Below are positions 34,218 through 42,953 of a stretch of 64,000 bases of DNA, in pieces. The notes under the pieces are model-generated. The model made no database searches, was not told the DNA's origin, and saw only the letters and a list, made by a program, of their open reading frames with translations. The DNA lies in assembly GCF_000732195.1 (NCBI RefSeq), contig NZ_JNNU01000018.1, positions 51,444-115,443 of the forward strand. Direction: 5' to 3'. Made by a program: the position numbers and the translations under genes. The DNA comes from Neorhizobium vignae. GTDB lineage: Bacteria; Pseudomonadota; Alphaproteobacteria; Rhizobiales; Rhizobiaceae. The number at the start of each line of letters is the position of its first letter. Within the stretch, counting starts at the first letter, position 1.

Positions 34218-35111
34218 ATGGCTGTCGTCACCGCAGACATCGCGGCCCCTTCGCCTGCCGCTATCGCCAAGTCGCCCGGCTTCTGGAGCAGCGTGCTGCG
34301 CCGCATCTGCCGCGATCCGGTCGCCATGGCGGCCCTCGCTATTCTTCTGATCCTGGTGCTGATCGCGATTTTCGCTCCCTATATCGCGCCTTACGATCCC
34401 TCCAAGGGCAGCGTCATCCGCCGCCTCAAGCCGATCGGCACGCCAGGCTATATCTTCGGCACGGACGAACTCGGCCGCGACATGCTCTCCCGGCTGATCT
34501 ACGGCGCGCGACTTTCGCTCATCATGGGCGTCATCCCGGTACCGATCGCCTTCATCATCGGCTCGACGATCGGGATCGTCGCCGGTTACGCGGGCGGCAT
34601 CGTCAACACGCTGATAATGCGCACGGTCGACGTCTTCTACGCCTTTCCGTCGGTCCTTCTGGCCGTGGCGCTGTCGGGTGCACTCGGCGCGGGGCTCACC
34701 AATGCGCTGGTCTCGCTGACCGTCGTCTTCATCCCGCAGATCGCCCGCGTTGCCGAAAGCGTCACCACCCAGGTCCGCAAGCTCGACTACGTGGACGCGG
34801 CACGGGCGTCCGGCGCCCCGCCGATGACGATCATCCGGGTCCATATCCTCGGCAATGTGCTCGGCCCGATCTTCGTCTTCGCCACGAGCCTGATATCCGT
34901 ATCGATGATCCTCGCCTCTGGCCTCTCCTTCCTTGGCCTCGGCGTGCGGCCGCCGGATGCCGAATGGGGACTGATGCTGAACACGCTTCGCACAGCGATC
35001 TACAACAACCCGTTCGTGGCGGCCCTGCCCGGCGTGATGATCTTCATCACCTCGATTTGCTTCAACCTTTTCTCAGACGGGCTGCGCACAGCCATGGATG
35101 TGAAGTCATGA
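34218..35111 (+). CDS. Peptide-type ABC transporter permease (DppC-like)
   Basis: 297 residues. N-terminal cytoplasmic segment, then FGTDELGRDMLSRLIYGAR, EAA-type DAARASGAPPMTIIRVHILGN and the LSFLGLGVRPPDAEWG motif typical of DppC/OppC. Three bases separate it from the DppB-like gene; its stop overlaps the next ATG (ATGA). Confidence 0.92.
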   Translation: MAVVTADIAAPSPAAIAKSPGFWSSVLRRICRDPVAMAALAILLILVLIAIFAPYIAPYDPSKGSVIRRLKPIGTPGYIFGTDELGRDMLSRLIYGARLSLIMGVIPVPIAFIIGSTIGIVAGYAGGIVNTLIMRTVDVFYAFPSVLLAVALSGALGAGLTNALVSLTVVFIPQIARVAESVTTQVRKLDYVDAARASGAPPMTIIRVHILGNVLGPIFVFATSLISVSMILASGLSFLGLGVRPPDAEWGLMLNTLRTAIYNNPFVAALPGVMIFITSICFNLFSDGLRTAMDVKS

Positions 35112-36169
35112 TCAGCATCGTTGAAGAACCTGCCTACGATCTTCCCGTCGGCGAAAGGGGCGGGCCTGCTCAGCCGCTCATCTCCGCGCGCGGCCTCATC
35201 AAGCATTTCCCGGTCAAGGGCAGCGGTTTCATGAAGCCGAAGAAGGTTGTCCGCGCCGTCGATGGCGTGGATTTCGACATCCTCAAGGGCGAGACGCTCG
35301 GGGTCGTCGGAGAAAGCGGCTGCGGCAAGTCCACCACGGCGCGGCTGCTGATGCAGCTCATCTTGCCCGACCGAGGCGATATCCTGTTCGACGGTGAGAC
35401 GGTTGGCGGCGCGCTGCCGCTTTCCGACTACCGCCGCCAGGTCCAGATGGTCTTTCAGGACAGCTACGCCTCCCTCAACCCGCGGCTGACAATTGAAGAA
35501 TCCATAGCCTTTGCGCCACGTGTGCATGGCATTGCTGCAGGCAGGGCGATCACCAGGGCCCACGACCTGCTGCACCGGGTCGGGCTGGAGCCGTCGCGCT
35601 TTGCCGGCCGCTACCCGCACGAACTGTCGGGCGGACAGCGGCAGCGCGTCAACATCGCCCGGGCGCTCGCACTCGAACCGCGGCTCATCATCCTCGACGA
35701 AGCCGTGTCGGCGCTCGACAAGTCGGTGGAGGCGCAGGTCCTGAACCTGCTCCTCGACCTGAAGCGGGATTTCGGGCTGACTTACCTGTTCATCTCCCAC
35801 GACCTCAACGTCGTGCGCTTCATGTGCGACCGGGTTATGGTCATGTATCTCGGCAAGGTGGCCGAGATCGGCAGCCGGGACGCGATCTTCGAAAACACCC
35901 GCCATCCCTATTCCGCGGCGCTGCTGGCCTCGATGCCAAAGATGGACCCCTCCGAAAGAACCTTAGAGCCGCCGCTCTCGGGCGACCCGCCGAACCCGAT
36001 CGATCCGCCTTCGGGCTGTCGGTTCCACACCCGCTGTTCGTTCGCCGAAAGCATCTGCAGCGAGAATTTGCCGCCGCTTGCCAGCGTTTCCGAAAGCCAG
36101 TCCGCAGCCTGCCTGATGTCCGTACCGGGCTCCCGCCACAGCCGTGCACCGGCATTGATGGAGGCATGA
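35108..36169 (+). CDS. Peptide-type ABC transporter ATP-binding protein (DppF/OppF-like)
   Basis: 353 residues: Walker A GESGCGKST, QMVFQDSYASLNPR, signature LSGGQRQRVNIARAL, Walker B LIILDEAVSALDKS, switch His in ISHDLNVV, and the C-terminal oligopeptide domain with CRFHTRCSFAESIC (cysteine cluster seen in Opp/Dpp ATPases). Walker B reads DEA instead of the common DEP. A longer reading from 33326 in this frame crosses the permease genes and is not real. Confidence 0.9.
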   Translation: MISIVEEPAYDLPVGERGGPAQPLISARGLIKHFPVKGSGFMKPKKVVRAVDGVDFDILKGETLGVVGESGCGKSTTARLLMQLILPDRGDILFDGETVGGALPLSDYRRQVQMVFQDSYASLNPRLTIEESIAFAPRVHGIAAGRAITRAHDLLHRVGLEPSRFAGRYPHELSGGQRQRVNIARALALEPRLIILDEAVSALDKSVEAQVLNLLLDLKRDFGLTYLFISHDLNVVRFMCDRVMVMYLGKVAEIGSRDAIFENTRHPYSAALLASMPKMDPSERTLEPPLSGDPPNPIDPPSGCRFHTRCSFAESICSENLPPLASVSESQSAACLMSVPGSRHSRAPALMEA

Positions 36170-37137
36170 CCATGCAAACCGCCGCGATGATCGATATTCG
36201 CAATCTTTCCGTGACGTTCAACCGCGGCCGAAAGCCCGTCAAAGCCGTCAACGGCGTCAGCCTTTCGGTGCAGCCGGGTGAGGTTGTTGCGCTGCTCGGC
36301 GAATCCGGGTCCGGCAAGAGCGTCACGATGCGCTCGCTGCTGCGCCTGCACCCCAAAGGCACGACGATCGAAGGCTCGATGACGGTCGCCGGCCGCGATG
36401 TGACGGGATTGACGGCCAAGGATCTCGGTGCCTTTCGCGGCGCCGTCGCCTCGATGGTCTTCCAGGAGCCGCGGCTGGCGCTTGACCCGGTCTATACGCT
36501 TGGCCGCCAGATAGAAGAAACCATCATGCGGCATGAGGGCATCTCGCGCGCGCAAGCCGCGGCGCGCGCGCTTGCTCTCTTCCAGAAGGTCAAGATCCCC
36601 TCCCCGGAGCGCCGGCTGCAGAACTATCCGCATGAAATGTCCGGCGGCATGCTGCAGCGATCGATGATCGCCATGGCGCTCGCCTGCAATCCGAAGGTCC
36701 TGCTCGCCGACGAACCGACCACGGCTCTCGATGCAACGGTACAGATCCAGATCCTCCTGCTGATCCGCGATTTGCAAAAGGAGTACGGGCTCTCCGTCAT
36801 CTTCGTCACCCATGATATCGGCGTCGCGGCGGAGGTCGCGGACCGGATCGCGGTGATGTATGCCGGGCGAATCGTCGAGGAAGGCAGGGTTGCCGACATC
36901 ATCCGCGAACCGAGACACCCATATACCAAGGGGCTGCTCGGTGCCCGCGTCGAACTGGCCCACGGACGCGACCGGCTGATCACCATTCCCGGGGCACCGC
37001 CGGACCTGGCCGCCATGCCGCCCGGTTGCGCCTTCGCGCCACGCTGCGCGCAGGTTTCCGATCTCTGCCGCACGGAAGTACCAGCCTTGATGCCGGTCGG
37101 CGGGACCGGCAGCGTCGCTTGTGTGCAATGCGCCTGA
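36166..37137 (+). CDS. Peptide-type ABC transporter ATP-binding protein (DppD/OppD-like)
   Basis: 323 residues: Walker A GESGSGKSV, VFQEPRLALDPVY, signature MSGGMLQRSMIAMAL, Walker B VLLADEPTTALDAT, VTHDIGVAAEVAD, and the C-terminal CAFAPRCAQVSDLC cluster. The ATG overlaps the stop of the first ATPase (ATGA). Order OppF-like before OppD-like is the reverse of common operons. Confidence 0.9.
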   Translation: MTMQTAAMIDIRNLSVTFNRGRKPVKAVNGVSLSVQPGEVVALLGESGSGKSVTMRSLLRLHPKGTTIEGSMTVAGRDVTGLTAKDLGAFRGAVASMVFQEPRLALDPVYTLGRQIEETIMRHEGISRAQAAARALALFQKVKIPSPERRLQNYPHEMSGGMLQRSMIAMALACNPKVLLADEPTTALDATVQIQILLLIRDLQKEYGLSVIFVTHDIGVAAEVADRIAVMYAGRIVEEGRVADIIREPRHPYTKGLLGARVELAHGRDRLITIPGAPPDLAAMPPGCAFAPRCAQVSDLCRTEVPALMPVGGTGSVACVQCA

Positions 37138-37206
37138 ACGCCAAAGATGATGAGAGACGATGACAAGGCAGGGAGGGCATCCGGGCAATTGCGCACGGAA
37201 CGAGAC

Positions 37207-37884
37207 ATGACGCGTATCACGTTGATCAATCCGAACACCTCCCGGGCGACGACGGCCATGATGACCGAGATCGCCCGGACATACCTGCCGGAAAAATTCT
37301 CCCTGGAGGGGGTCACCGCCACGAGAGGAGTATCGATGATCCTGAATGGCGAGGAGCTTGCTGCATCGGCCGGCGGCGTCGTCGAAATGGGGTTGGCGGC
37401 GGAGCAATTTAGCGATGGGCTGATCGTCAGCGCGTTCGGCGATCCGGGCCTCGATCGCCTGAAGGCCCTGTCCAGCCTGCCGACGGTCGGCATCTGCGAG
37501 GCGAGCATGTACGAAGCCTCCACCGGAGGCCGGCGTTTCGGCATTGCGACCGTTACCCCCGACCTCGTGGTGAGCTTCGCCGCCAAGGCTGAAACGCTTG
37601 GCCTTGCCCACCTCTTTACCGGTACGCGGCTGACCAGCGGGGATCCGCTGGTCCTTGCCTCCGACCCCGCACGTTTGCACGCGGCCCTTGAGATCGCGGT
37701 TCGCGAATGTCTCGAGCGGGATGGCGCCGAAGCCGTCATCATCGGCGGCGGTCCGCTGGGCCAGGCGGCGGCCGATCTTCAGCGGGCTCTCTCGTCACCG
37801 GTGATTGCGCCTATCCGCTCCGCTGTCGAACTGCTGCTTTCCCGGATGGCCCATGCTCCTGAAGCCGGATCGAGGGCGAACTGA
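37207..37884 (+). CDS. Asp/Glu racemase-family protein lacking both catalytic cysteines
   Basis: 225 residues from MTRITLINPNTSRATT. Family landmarks are intact: the NPNTS start, VSAFGDPGLDRLKAL, LPTVGICEASM and AEAVIIGGGPLGQAA. Where catalytic racemases have Cys (IIACFDD and LGCAGM in the paralogue at 28640), this protein has Ala76 and Gly181. Two-base racemisation by thiols therefore cannot occur as usual; a lyase, decarboxylase, binding or regulatory role is possible. The coding strand is open and well biased, so this is not simple decay. Lies 69 bases after the ATPase gene and shares TGATG with the RpiR gene. Confidence 0.82.
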   Translation: MTRITLINPNTSRATTAMMTEIARTYLPEKFSLEGVTATRGVSMILNGEELAASAGGVVEMGLAAEQFSDGLIVSAFGDPGLDRLKALSSLPTVGICEASMYEASTGGRRFGIATVTPDLVVSFAAKAETLGLAHLFTGTRLTSGDPLVLASDPARLHAALEIAVRECLERDGAEAVIIGGGPLGQAAADLQRALSSPVIAPIRSAVELLLSRMAHAPEAGSRAN

Positions 37885-38828
37885 TGGGGGCATCTCCCAG
37901 GCAATGCCATGGAGGGGTCGTTTTTTCTGTTGCAAGTCGCGGCGTCCAGCCGGAAAGTCCGCGCGCTGATGTCTTGGCGGAGCTTACCGTGCCGAAGGAT
38001 AAATCGTTCCTGTATCGCGTAAGGCAGGCAATTCCCCAGTTGCACCCTGCCGAGAAGCGCGTGGGGGAATTCGTCTGCGACTTTCCCGGCGAACTTGCCA
38101 GCTATTCGGCACAGGAGCTTGCCGCGCTTGCGCATGTCTCCAAGGCCACGGTGACGCGCTTCATCCAGCGCCTCGGCTACGAAAACTACGAGGAAGCCCG
38201 CCGTCATGCCCGGGCCGAAAAGCAGACCGGTTCCCGGCTCTTCCTGACGACCGCTGCCGACGCCGCGGCGGCCCAATCGATGCAAGCGCATGTCGCCCAG
38301 GGGGTCGCCAATCTTGAAGCGACGTTCCTTTCCATTTCCGAGGGCCAGATCGAGGCCGTGACGGAAGCGATGATTGCGGCCCGGAAGGTTTGGGTGCTCG
38401 GTTTCCGGAGCAGCCATCCCTTTGCCTCCTACCTGCAATGGCAGTTGACCCAGGTCATCGAGGATATCGTCGCAATCCCCGGCGCGGGGCAGACGCTTGG
38501 AGAACATCTTGTCAGCCTGCGGGAAGACGACGTGGTCATATTCTTCGCCATGCGCCGGAGAATCGCTCAGGTGGACGCCATCCTCACCCAGCTTCGGAAG
38601 TCAAAAGCGAAGTTCCTCTACATCACCGACGAGGGTGCCGCGTTCGAGACGTCGGCAACCTGGCATTTCCAATGCCAGACCCTGGCACCCGGCCCACTAT
38701 TCAACCATACGGCGGTCATGGCCCTCTGCCATCTGCTGATCACCCGATGCCTGGAGAAGGCAGGCGTCGAGGGAAGAAAGCGGCTACGCAACATCGAGAC
38801 GCTGAATGAAGGGCTAGACGAACTCTGA
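37884..38828 (+). CDS. RpiR-family transcriptional regulator (HTH plus SIS domain)
   Basis: 314 residues. The N-terminal HTH_6 domain (about 40-115) has LHPAEKRVGEFV, SAQELAALAHVSKATVTRFIQRLGY; the C-terminal SIS domain (about 140-280) has RKVWVLGFRSSHPFASYLQ. SIS domains usually bind phosphosugars, but RpiR proteins beside ABC operons sense diverse ligands. The first ~35 residues are not family-like, so a later start (GTG at 37989, before PKDKSFLYRV) is plausible. Probably regulates its own operon. Confidence 0.85.
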   Translation: MGASPRQCHGGVVFSVASRGVQPESPRADVLAELTVPKDKSFLYRVRQAIPQLHPAEKRVGEFVCDFPGELASYSAQELAALAHVSKATVTRFIQRLGYENYEEARRHARAEKQTGSRLFLTTAADAAAAQSMQAHVAQGVANLEATFLSISEGQIEAVTEAMIAARKVWVLGFRSSHPFASYLQWQLTQVIEDIVAIPGAGQTLGEHLVSLREDDVVIFFAMRRRIAQVDAILTQLRKSKAKFLYITDEGAAFETSATWHFQCQTLAPGPLFNHTAVMALCHLLITRCLEKAGVEGRKRLRNIETLNEGLDEL

Positions 38829-39423
38829 TGCGGTCAGCGGCCAAATACCGGGTCGCCCCCCGGGCACTCAATTTGGCGGCTAGTCAATGTCGACCGATAT
38901 CGCCACGGGCTTGAATGGATCGGAATGAAATCCGACGTCCACGATCCCAGCCGCGAGGTAACATCCCTGGCAGTCTTGATGCAAGCAGGGTCGCGGCATG
39001 CCGCACAAGCCGGCCCCCGACCACGATCAGAAACAGAACTGCTATGATGTACCCGCTCAACGAGGCGGCGCTTATCAGCCAGTGATCGCCGCAGCCAAAT
39101 CATTGAGGGTCCGTCCGAAAATTCACAAGCGGCGTGCGAATGTCGATCCTTCCTAAACCTTTTGATGCTGTTGCCACTACGGTTCAAAACGATACGATCC
39201 GCTTGCGATACGGAGATAACCTAGGGCTCGGCTCGGAAAACGACCGACCTTGGGTTTTGCCGTAACTTGCGAAGAACGGCGAAGGATCGAGCCTTGGAAC
39301 AGGTCTTCGGCAGATTCGTCGCCGCGTTGTGTGCCTTGCCGCCCATAGCGACCATACACAGTCCCCCAATGCGTCCTGACGTGAAGCACGTTCGGCTCCA
39401 CGCAACGAGTGAAAGGGATCAAG
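38829..39423. other. Intergenic region without a convincing intact gene
   Basis: About 595 bases before the first EPS gene. On the minus strand an open stretch (about 38886-39095) encodes WLISAASLSGYIIAVLFLIV, a plausible membrane helix followed by a basic tail, but I see no good start or ribosome site, so it may be a gene remnant. The last 200 bases presumably hold the promoter of the hydroxylase-like gene. Confidence 0.5.
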
Positions 39424-40527
39424 ATGGAAAATCTGCAGGCATATTTTCTGAATTTTCCGCAGTTCGCCATTACATGGGGGATTTTTTTCGGCGCCGGATT
39501 GCTGAGCTTCTTCTTTCTGCTGCGGAGAGACAGTTCGGACTTTTCATTCCGGGAAATGTTCGAGCACTGCGTGCCTTTCAACGTGCTCACATCGAAAAGT
39601 TTCCACATGGATGTCATCATCTATGTCTGGAGAAAGCTGACGGATCTCGTCTTTGTCGCCCCGGGCCTCGCGGCCACGGCTCTGGTTTCCGGCGCGATGG
39701 ATTTTGGCTTGCGGTCCGTCTTTGCAGACTTTTCACCGCTGGGTATCAACTACGTCGTGACGTTCTCGTGCACGATCGTGATGCTGATTGCTGCCGAGTT
39801 CGCCGATTACCTGGTACATTATCTCGAACACAAGGTGCCTGCCTTGTGGGAGCTGCACAAAGTCCATCACTCGGCCGATTTCCTTAATCCCCTGACATCC
39901 AAGCGCGGCCACTCGTTCCCGCTGGTCTACGGCGGGATCGTTGCCGGCGTGATCACCGGCATGTTTGCCGGGCTGTTCATGTTCCTGTTCGGCATCAGCC
40001 TCGTCGAGGCCGTCGCCCTGCGGGCCGTCGCGAGCAAGCTATTCGCTATCTGGACTCTCGACCCCCTCAAGCACTCGCATATTCCGGTCAGTCTGGGTTG
40101 GTTCGACCGGTTCCTGATCAGCCCCCACATGCATCAGATCCACCACAGCAAGGTCGAGCGCCATTGGGACAAGAATTTCGGAACCAACCTTTCGATCTTC
40201 GACTGGATGTTTGGAACCGGCTACAGGCCTGAGAAAGGAGAAAAGGCGGTGTTCGGCATTTCCGGCTACAGCGACGCCTCATTGCAGAAATTCAATACGC
40301 TCAAGGGCGCCTATTTCGATCCGGTCCTGAGGAGCTGGAAGATGATCGTCGCACAGGTGCGGCCCAACGCCCGTGCCCAGCCTGGCGCCAAGCGGGACCG
40401 GCCAACTTTCATCATCGAAACGCCGATGAGGACGGAGCAAGGCGCCGAGACGGCCGGTTCGGCTCCGGCCGCCGCCATGGCCCCACGATCTCCTTCGCCG
40501 GCATCAAATACCGGATCTATGGGCTGA
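39424..40527 (+). CDS. Sterol desaturase/fatty-acid hydroxylase superfamily membrane protein
   Basis: 367 residues, four or more transmembrane helices, and the three histidine boxes of the membrane di-iron superfamily: HYLEH (132-136), HKVHH (145-149) and HMHQIHH (235-241). It should use O2 to hydroxylate or desaturate a lipid-like substrate. AAAGGGA precedes ATG 39424; an upstream GTG (39409) is less likely. The Pro/Ala-rich tail after about 320 is probably disordered. It starts 29 bases before the Wzy-like gene, so a role on an EPS lipid intermediate or a lipid substituent is possible but unproven. Confidence 0.82.
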   Translation: MENLQAYFLNFPQFAITWGIFFGAGLLSFFFLLRRDSSDFSFREMFEHCVPFNVLTSKSFHMDVIIYVWRKLTDLVFVAPGLAATALVSGAMDFGLRSVFADFSPLGINYVVTFSCTIVMLIAAEFADYLVHYLEHKVPALWELHKVHHSADFLNPLTSKRGHSFPLVYGGIVAGVITGMFAGLFMFLFGISLVEAVALRAVASKLFAIWTLDPLKHSHIPVSLGWFDRFLISPHMHQIHHSKVERHWDKNFGTNLSIFDWMFGTGYRPEKGEKAVFGISGYSDASLQKFNTLKGAYFDPVLRSWKMIVAQVRPNARAQPGAKRDRPTFIIETPMRTEQGAETAGSAPAAAMAPRSPSPASNTGSMG

Positions 40528-40555
40528 TGAGCACCGGCAACGACAGGTATCGCGC

Positions 40556-41959
40556 ATGAGTTTGGAGCCCATCGGGATATTTACGCTCGTTCTGGGGGCC
40601 TACTGTCTGTTCGCGGGATATCATGCGAGCATCGTCGTCTTCATCGGCCTTTCCGTTTTCGGTGCTGCGGCCGCGATCCTGGTGGGTTCCGCAAACATTC
40701 AGCCGGCGCACCTCTTTCTCGCATTCCTTGCTCTGAGCGTCCTCACCTATCGAGATAAGTTCAGCATCGCGCTGAAGGCACTGCACTTTCCGAGGCCAGG
40801 GTTCTGGCTGGCCTGTCTGCTGATCTACGGAACAGTGTTGGGTTTCTTCGCGCCGCGCCTGCTGGCCCGCATGACGGACATCATCCCGCTCGGGTCTTCC
40901 GAATATCCATCCACCGGCAGCACAGTGCCTTTGGGGCCGGTCTCCAGCAATTTTACCCAGGCGGTCTACGTTTCAGCAGATCTTCTCGCCTATGTGCTGA
41001 TCCTGGCGATCGGATCCACCATGGCTGGCTTCAGGGCGATCACCGTCGGGGTTCTGGTATTCGCCGGCGCGAATGCCTTCTTTGCCCTGCTCGACATCGC
41101 GACCTATGGCACCGGGGCTCAAGACCTCTTTCTCTACATCCGCAATGCCCAATACACATTTCACGACGATGACGTCGTGGCCGGGGTCAAGCGTATCGTC
41201 GGCTCATGGCCGGAGGCGTCTGCGTTCGCCGGCATCAGCCTCGCCGCCGTCGGATTTACCGGCACGCTATGGCTCTGCGGACGCGACCTGAGATGGAGCG
41301 GCGCCCTTTTCCTTGTCACGACCCTGCTGGTGATACGCTCTACGTCGTCGGCTGGCCTGCTGGCTTTGCCGCTTTGCTTCGTGATCTTGTATATCACCGC
41401 CTTCTTCCGCTGTGGCGGGCAGTCCGGCACCAGGAACAGTTCGGCGATCGTGCTGTTTGCACCGCCCCTGGTTTGTCTCATCGCATTGGTGATTGCCCTC
41501 AACGACGCGCTTTTCCGACAGCTCTACGACTATTTTGACCTGCTCATCTTCAGCAAGTCCACATCACCTTCCGCAGTAGAACGCGGTTCCTGGAATACCT
41601 ATGGATACCAGAATTTTCTCGATTCCTACGGTCTCGGGGTAGGCCTCGGCACCTCCCGCACATCAAGCTTCCTGTTCGCCCTGCTCTCCAATGTGGGAAT
41701 ACCCGGAACGATCATGTTTTCGCTCTTTGCGATCTCGGCATTCTCGAAACGGCGCGGGATGCCACGCACCTTCACCTCGGATGTCCGGCTGGCAGCGCGC
41801 AACGGCTGCGCCTGCCTGATGATCGGCGCCATGGTTGCGGGGCCGACCGTCGATCTCGGCCTGGTGTTCTTCATCCTGGCCGGCCTTTCGAGCGCCGAGC
41901 CCGAGCACGAAACGCTGACAGCCCCGTCGACCCACTACATGACCGTGAGGGTGAGTTGA
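40556..41959 (+). CDS. O-antigen ligase/Wzy-type polysaccharide polymerase
   Basis: 467 residues, about ten to twelve predicted transmembrane helices, a large periplasmic loop (about 100-160), and the C-terminal GLGVGLGTSRTSSFLFALLSNVG segment typical of Wzy/WaaL proteins. Likely polymerises lipid-linked repeat units in the periplasm. Sequence identity within this family is low, so the call rests on topology, motif and context. Convergent with the GH16 gene 22 bases away. Confidence 0.78.
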   Translation: MSLEPIGIFTLVLGAYCLFAGYHASIVVFIGLSVFGAAAAILVGSANIQPAHLFLAFLALSVLTYRDKFSIALKALHFPRPGFWLACLLIYGTVLGFFAPRLLARMTDIIPLGSSEYPSTGSTVPLGPVSSNFTQAVYVSADLLAYVLILAIGSTMAGFRAITVGVLVFAGANAFFALLDIATYGTGAQDLFLYIRNAQYTFHDDDVVAGVKRIVGSWPEASAFAGISLAAVGFTGTLWLCGRDLRWSGALFLVTTLLVIRSTSSAGLLALPLCFVILYITAFFRCGGQSGTRNSSAIVLFAPPLVCLIALVIALNDALFRQLYDYFDLLIFSKSTSPSAVERGSWNTYGYQNFLDSYGLGVGLGTSRTSSFLFALLSNVGIPGTIMFSLFAISAFSKRRGMPRTFTSDVRLAARNGCACLMIGAMVAGPTVDLGLVFFILAGLSSAEPEHETLTAPSTHYMTVRVS

Positions 41960-41981
41960 TCGCGCGCCTCAAGCTTGTCCG

Positions 41982-42911
41982 TCAGGCATAGACCCGGAAA
42001 TAATCGACCCGCATGCGTGTGAGCGTGTCCGCGGGCAAGAGTGGCTGTGGATAAGGGACATCCGAACGCAGGGCAAGCGTGAGGACCGGCCAGAACACAT
42101 CCTGCTCGGCATCGAGTTGTGCGGAGCGGTTGATCGTCCAGACCGCCGGCATTCCGGTCCTGGTATCAATGATGGGCTGCCGTTCGAAATAGATCGTGCA
42201 TTCGGTGTCGGTGACCAGCACTCCGTATCGGCAATAACCGGCGGTCATGTCGATCGGCGTGGGCACTCCGGTTCCTTCATTGTGCTCGCCGGGTTGCCCC
42301 CATTCGTGCAGATAGGCCCCGTAGAGCGTAGGCTCCCAACCCTTCTGCTCGACGACGTCGATTTCGATGCTCGTCTGGGGATGCAGGATGCTGCGTCCGT
42401 TCATCATCCAGAAAGCCGGCCAACTCAACGGGTGTCTCGGAAAGAGCATCCGCGCCTCGAAATAACCGCGCCGCCAGCCTTTCAGGATCGTGCCATCGCG
42501 CTTGGCCGTCTGGATGTTGCCCGATATCCATTGAAACTCGGCGAGGTCATTGCCGTAATAATTGGGGACCTTCATCGGCCGTCCGATGTGTTTTGCAGCC
42601 ACTTCCAACGCCCTGCCGTCGCTCGCCTGCGGGTCGTCGACAATCGCATAGGGATTGAAACCCTCTTCGCCGCCGTCTCTCGCGAAGGCAGACCGGCCGT
42701 AAAAGCCCGGATCGGAGGTCGTCGGCTTCGGACCGGCGTTCCAAGTCGACCAATCGAGCCTGGTAAAATTGTCCTCGAATATAAGGGCTCGCCCGCTGGT
42801 CGGGTCCTCCCGGCGCGCGGATGCCTTCGATCGCCAAACGAGACCGCCGACGAGGCCTGCCGAGGCCAAGGCGCCGACCGCGAATGAGCGGCGGGACAAT
42901 AACGTCGTCAT
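41982..42911 (-). CDS. GH16-family endoglycanase, exported
   Basis: 309 residues. Twin-arginine-type signal (SRRSFAVGALASAGLVGG). The GH16 catalytic motif E-I-D-V-V-E is at 183-188 (nucleophile Glu183, Asp185, acid/base Glu188), with the WPAFWMMNG strand before it. In rhizobial EPS loci such enzymes (ExoK type) trim nascent polymer. GAGGTGG precedes ATG 42911; the GTG four codons earlier is not favoured. Confidence 0.86.
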   Translation of the reverse strand: MTTLLSRRSFAVGALASAGLVGGLVWRSKASARREDPTSGRALIFEDNFTRLDWSTWNAGPKPTTSDPGFYGRSAFARDGGEEGFNPYAIVDDPQASDGRALEVAAKHIGRPMKVPNYYGNDLAEFQWISGNIQTAKRDGTILKGWRRGYFEARMLFPRHPLSWPAFWMMNGRSILHPQTSIEIDVVEQKGWEPTLYGAYLHEWGQPGEHNEGTGVPTPIDMTAGYCRYGVLVTDTECTIYFERQPIIDTRTGMPAVWTINRSAQLDAEQDVFWPVLTLALRSDVPYPQPLLPADTLTRMRVDYFRVYA

Positions 42912-42953
42912 GATCCACCTCACGTCGTATCATTCAGGCCAGCCCGCAAAGGC

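Noticed and set aside
33326..36169. 947-codon reading as a giant permease-ATPase fusion
   Set aside because: Only the last 353 codons are ABC ATPase; the N-terminal part is an out-of-frame reading of the two permease genes, which have their own frames and overlapping ATGA starts.
38834..39187. 117-codon minus-strand frame before the EPS cluster
   Set aside because: Arginine/serine-rich translation without features; a different frame holds the only plausible membrane segment, reported separately as a remnant.
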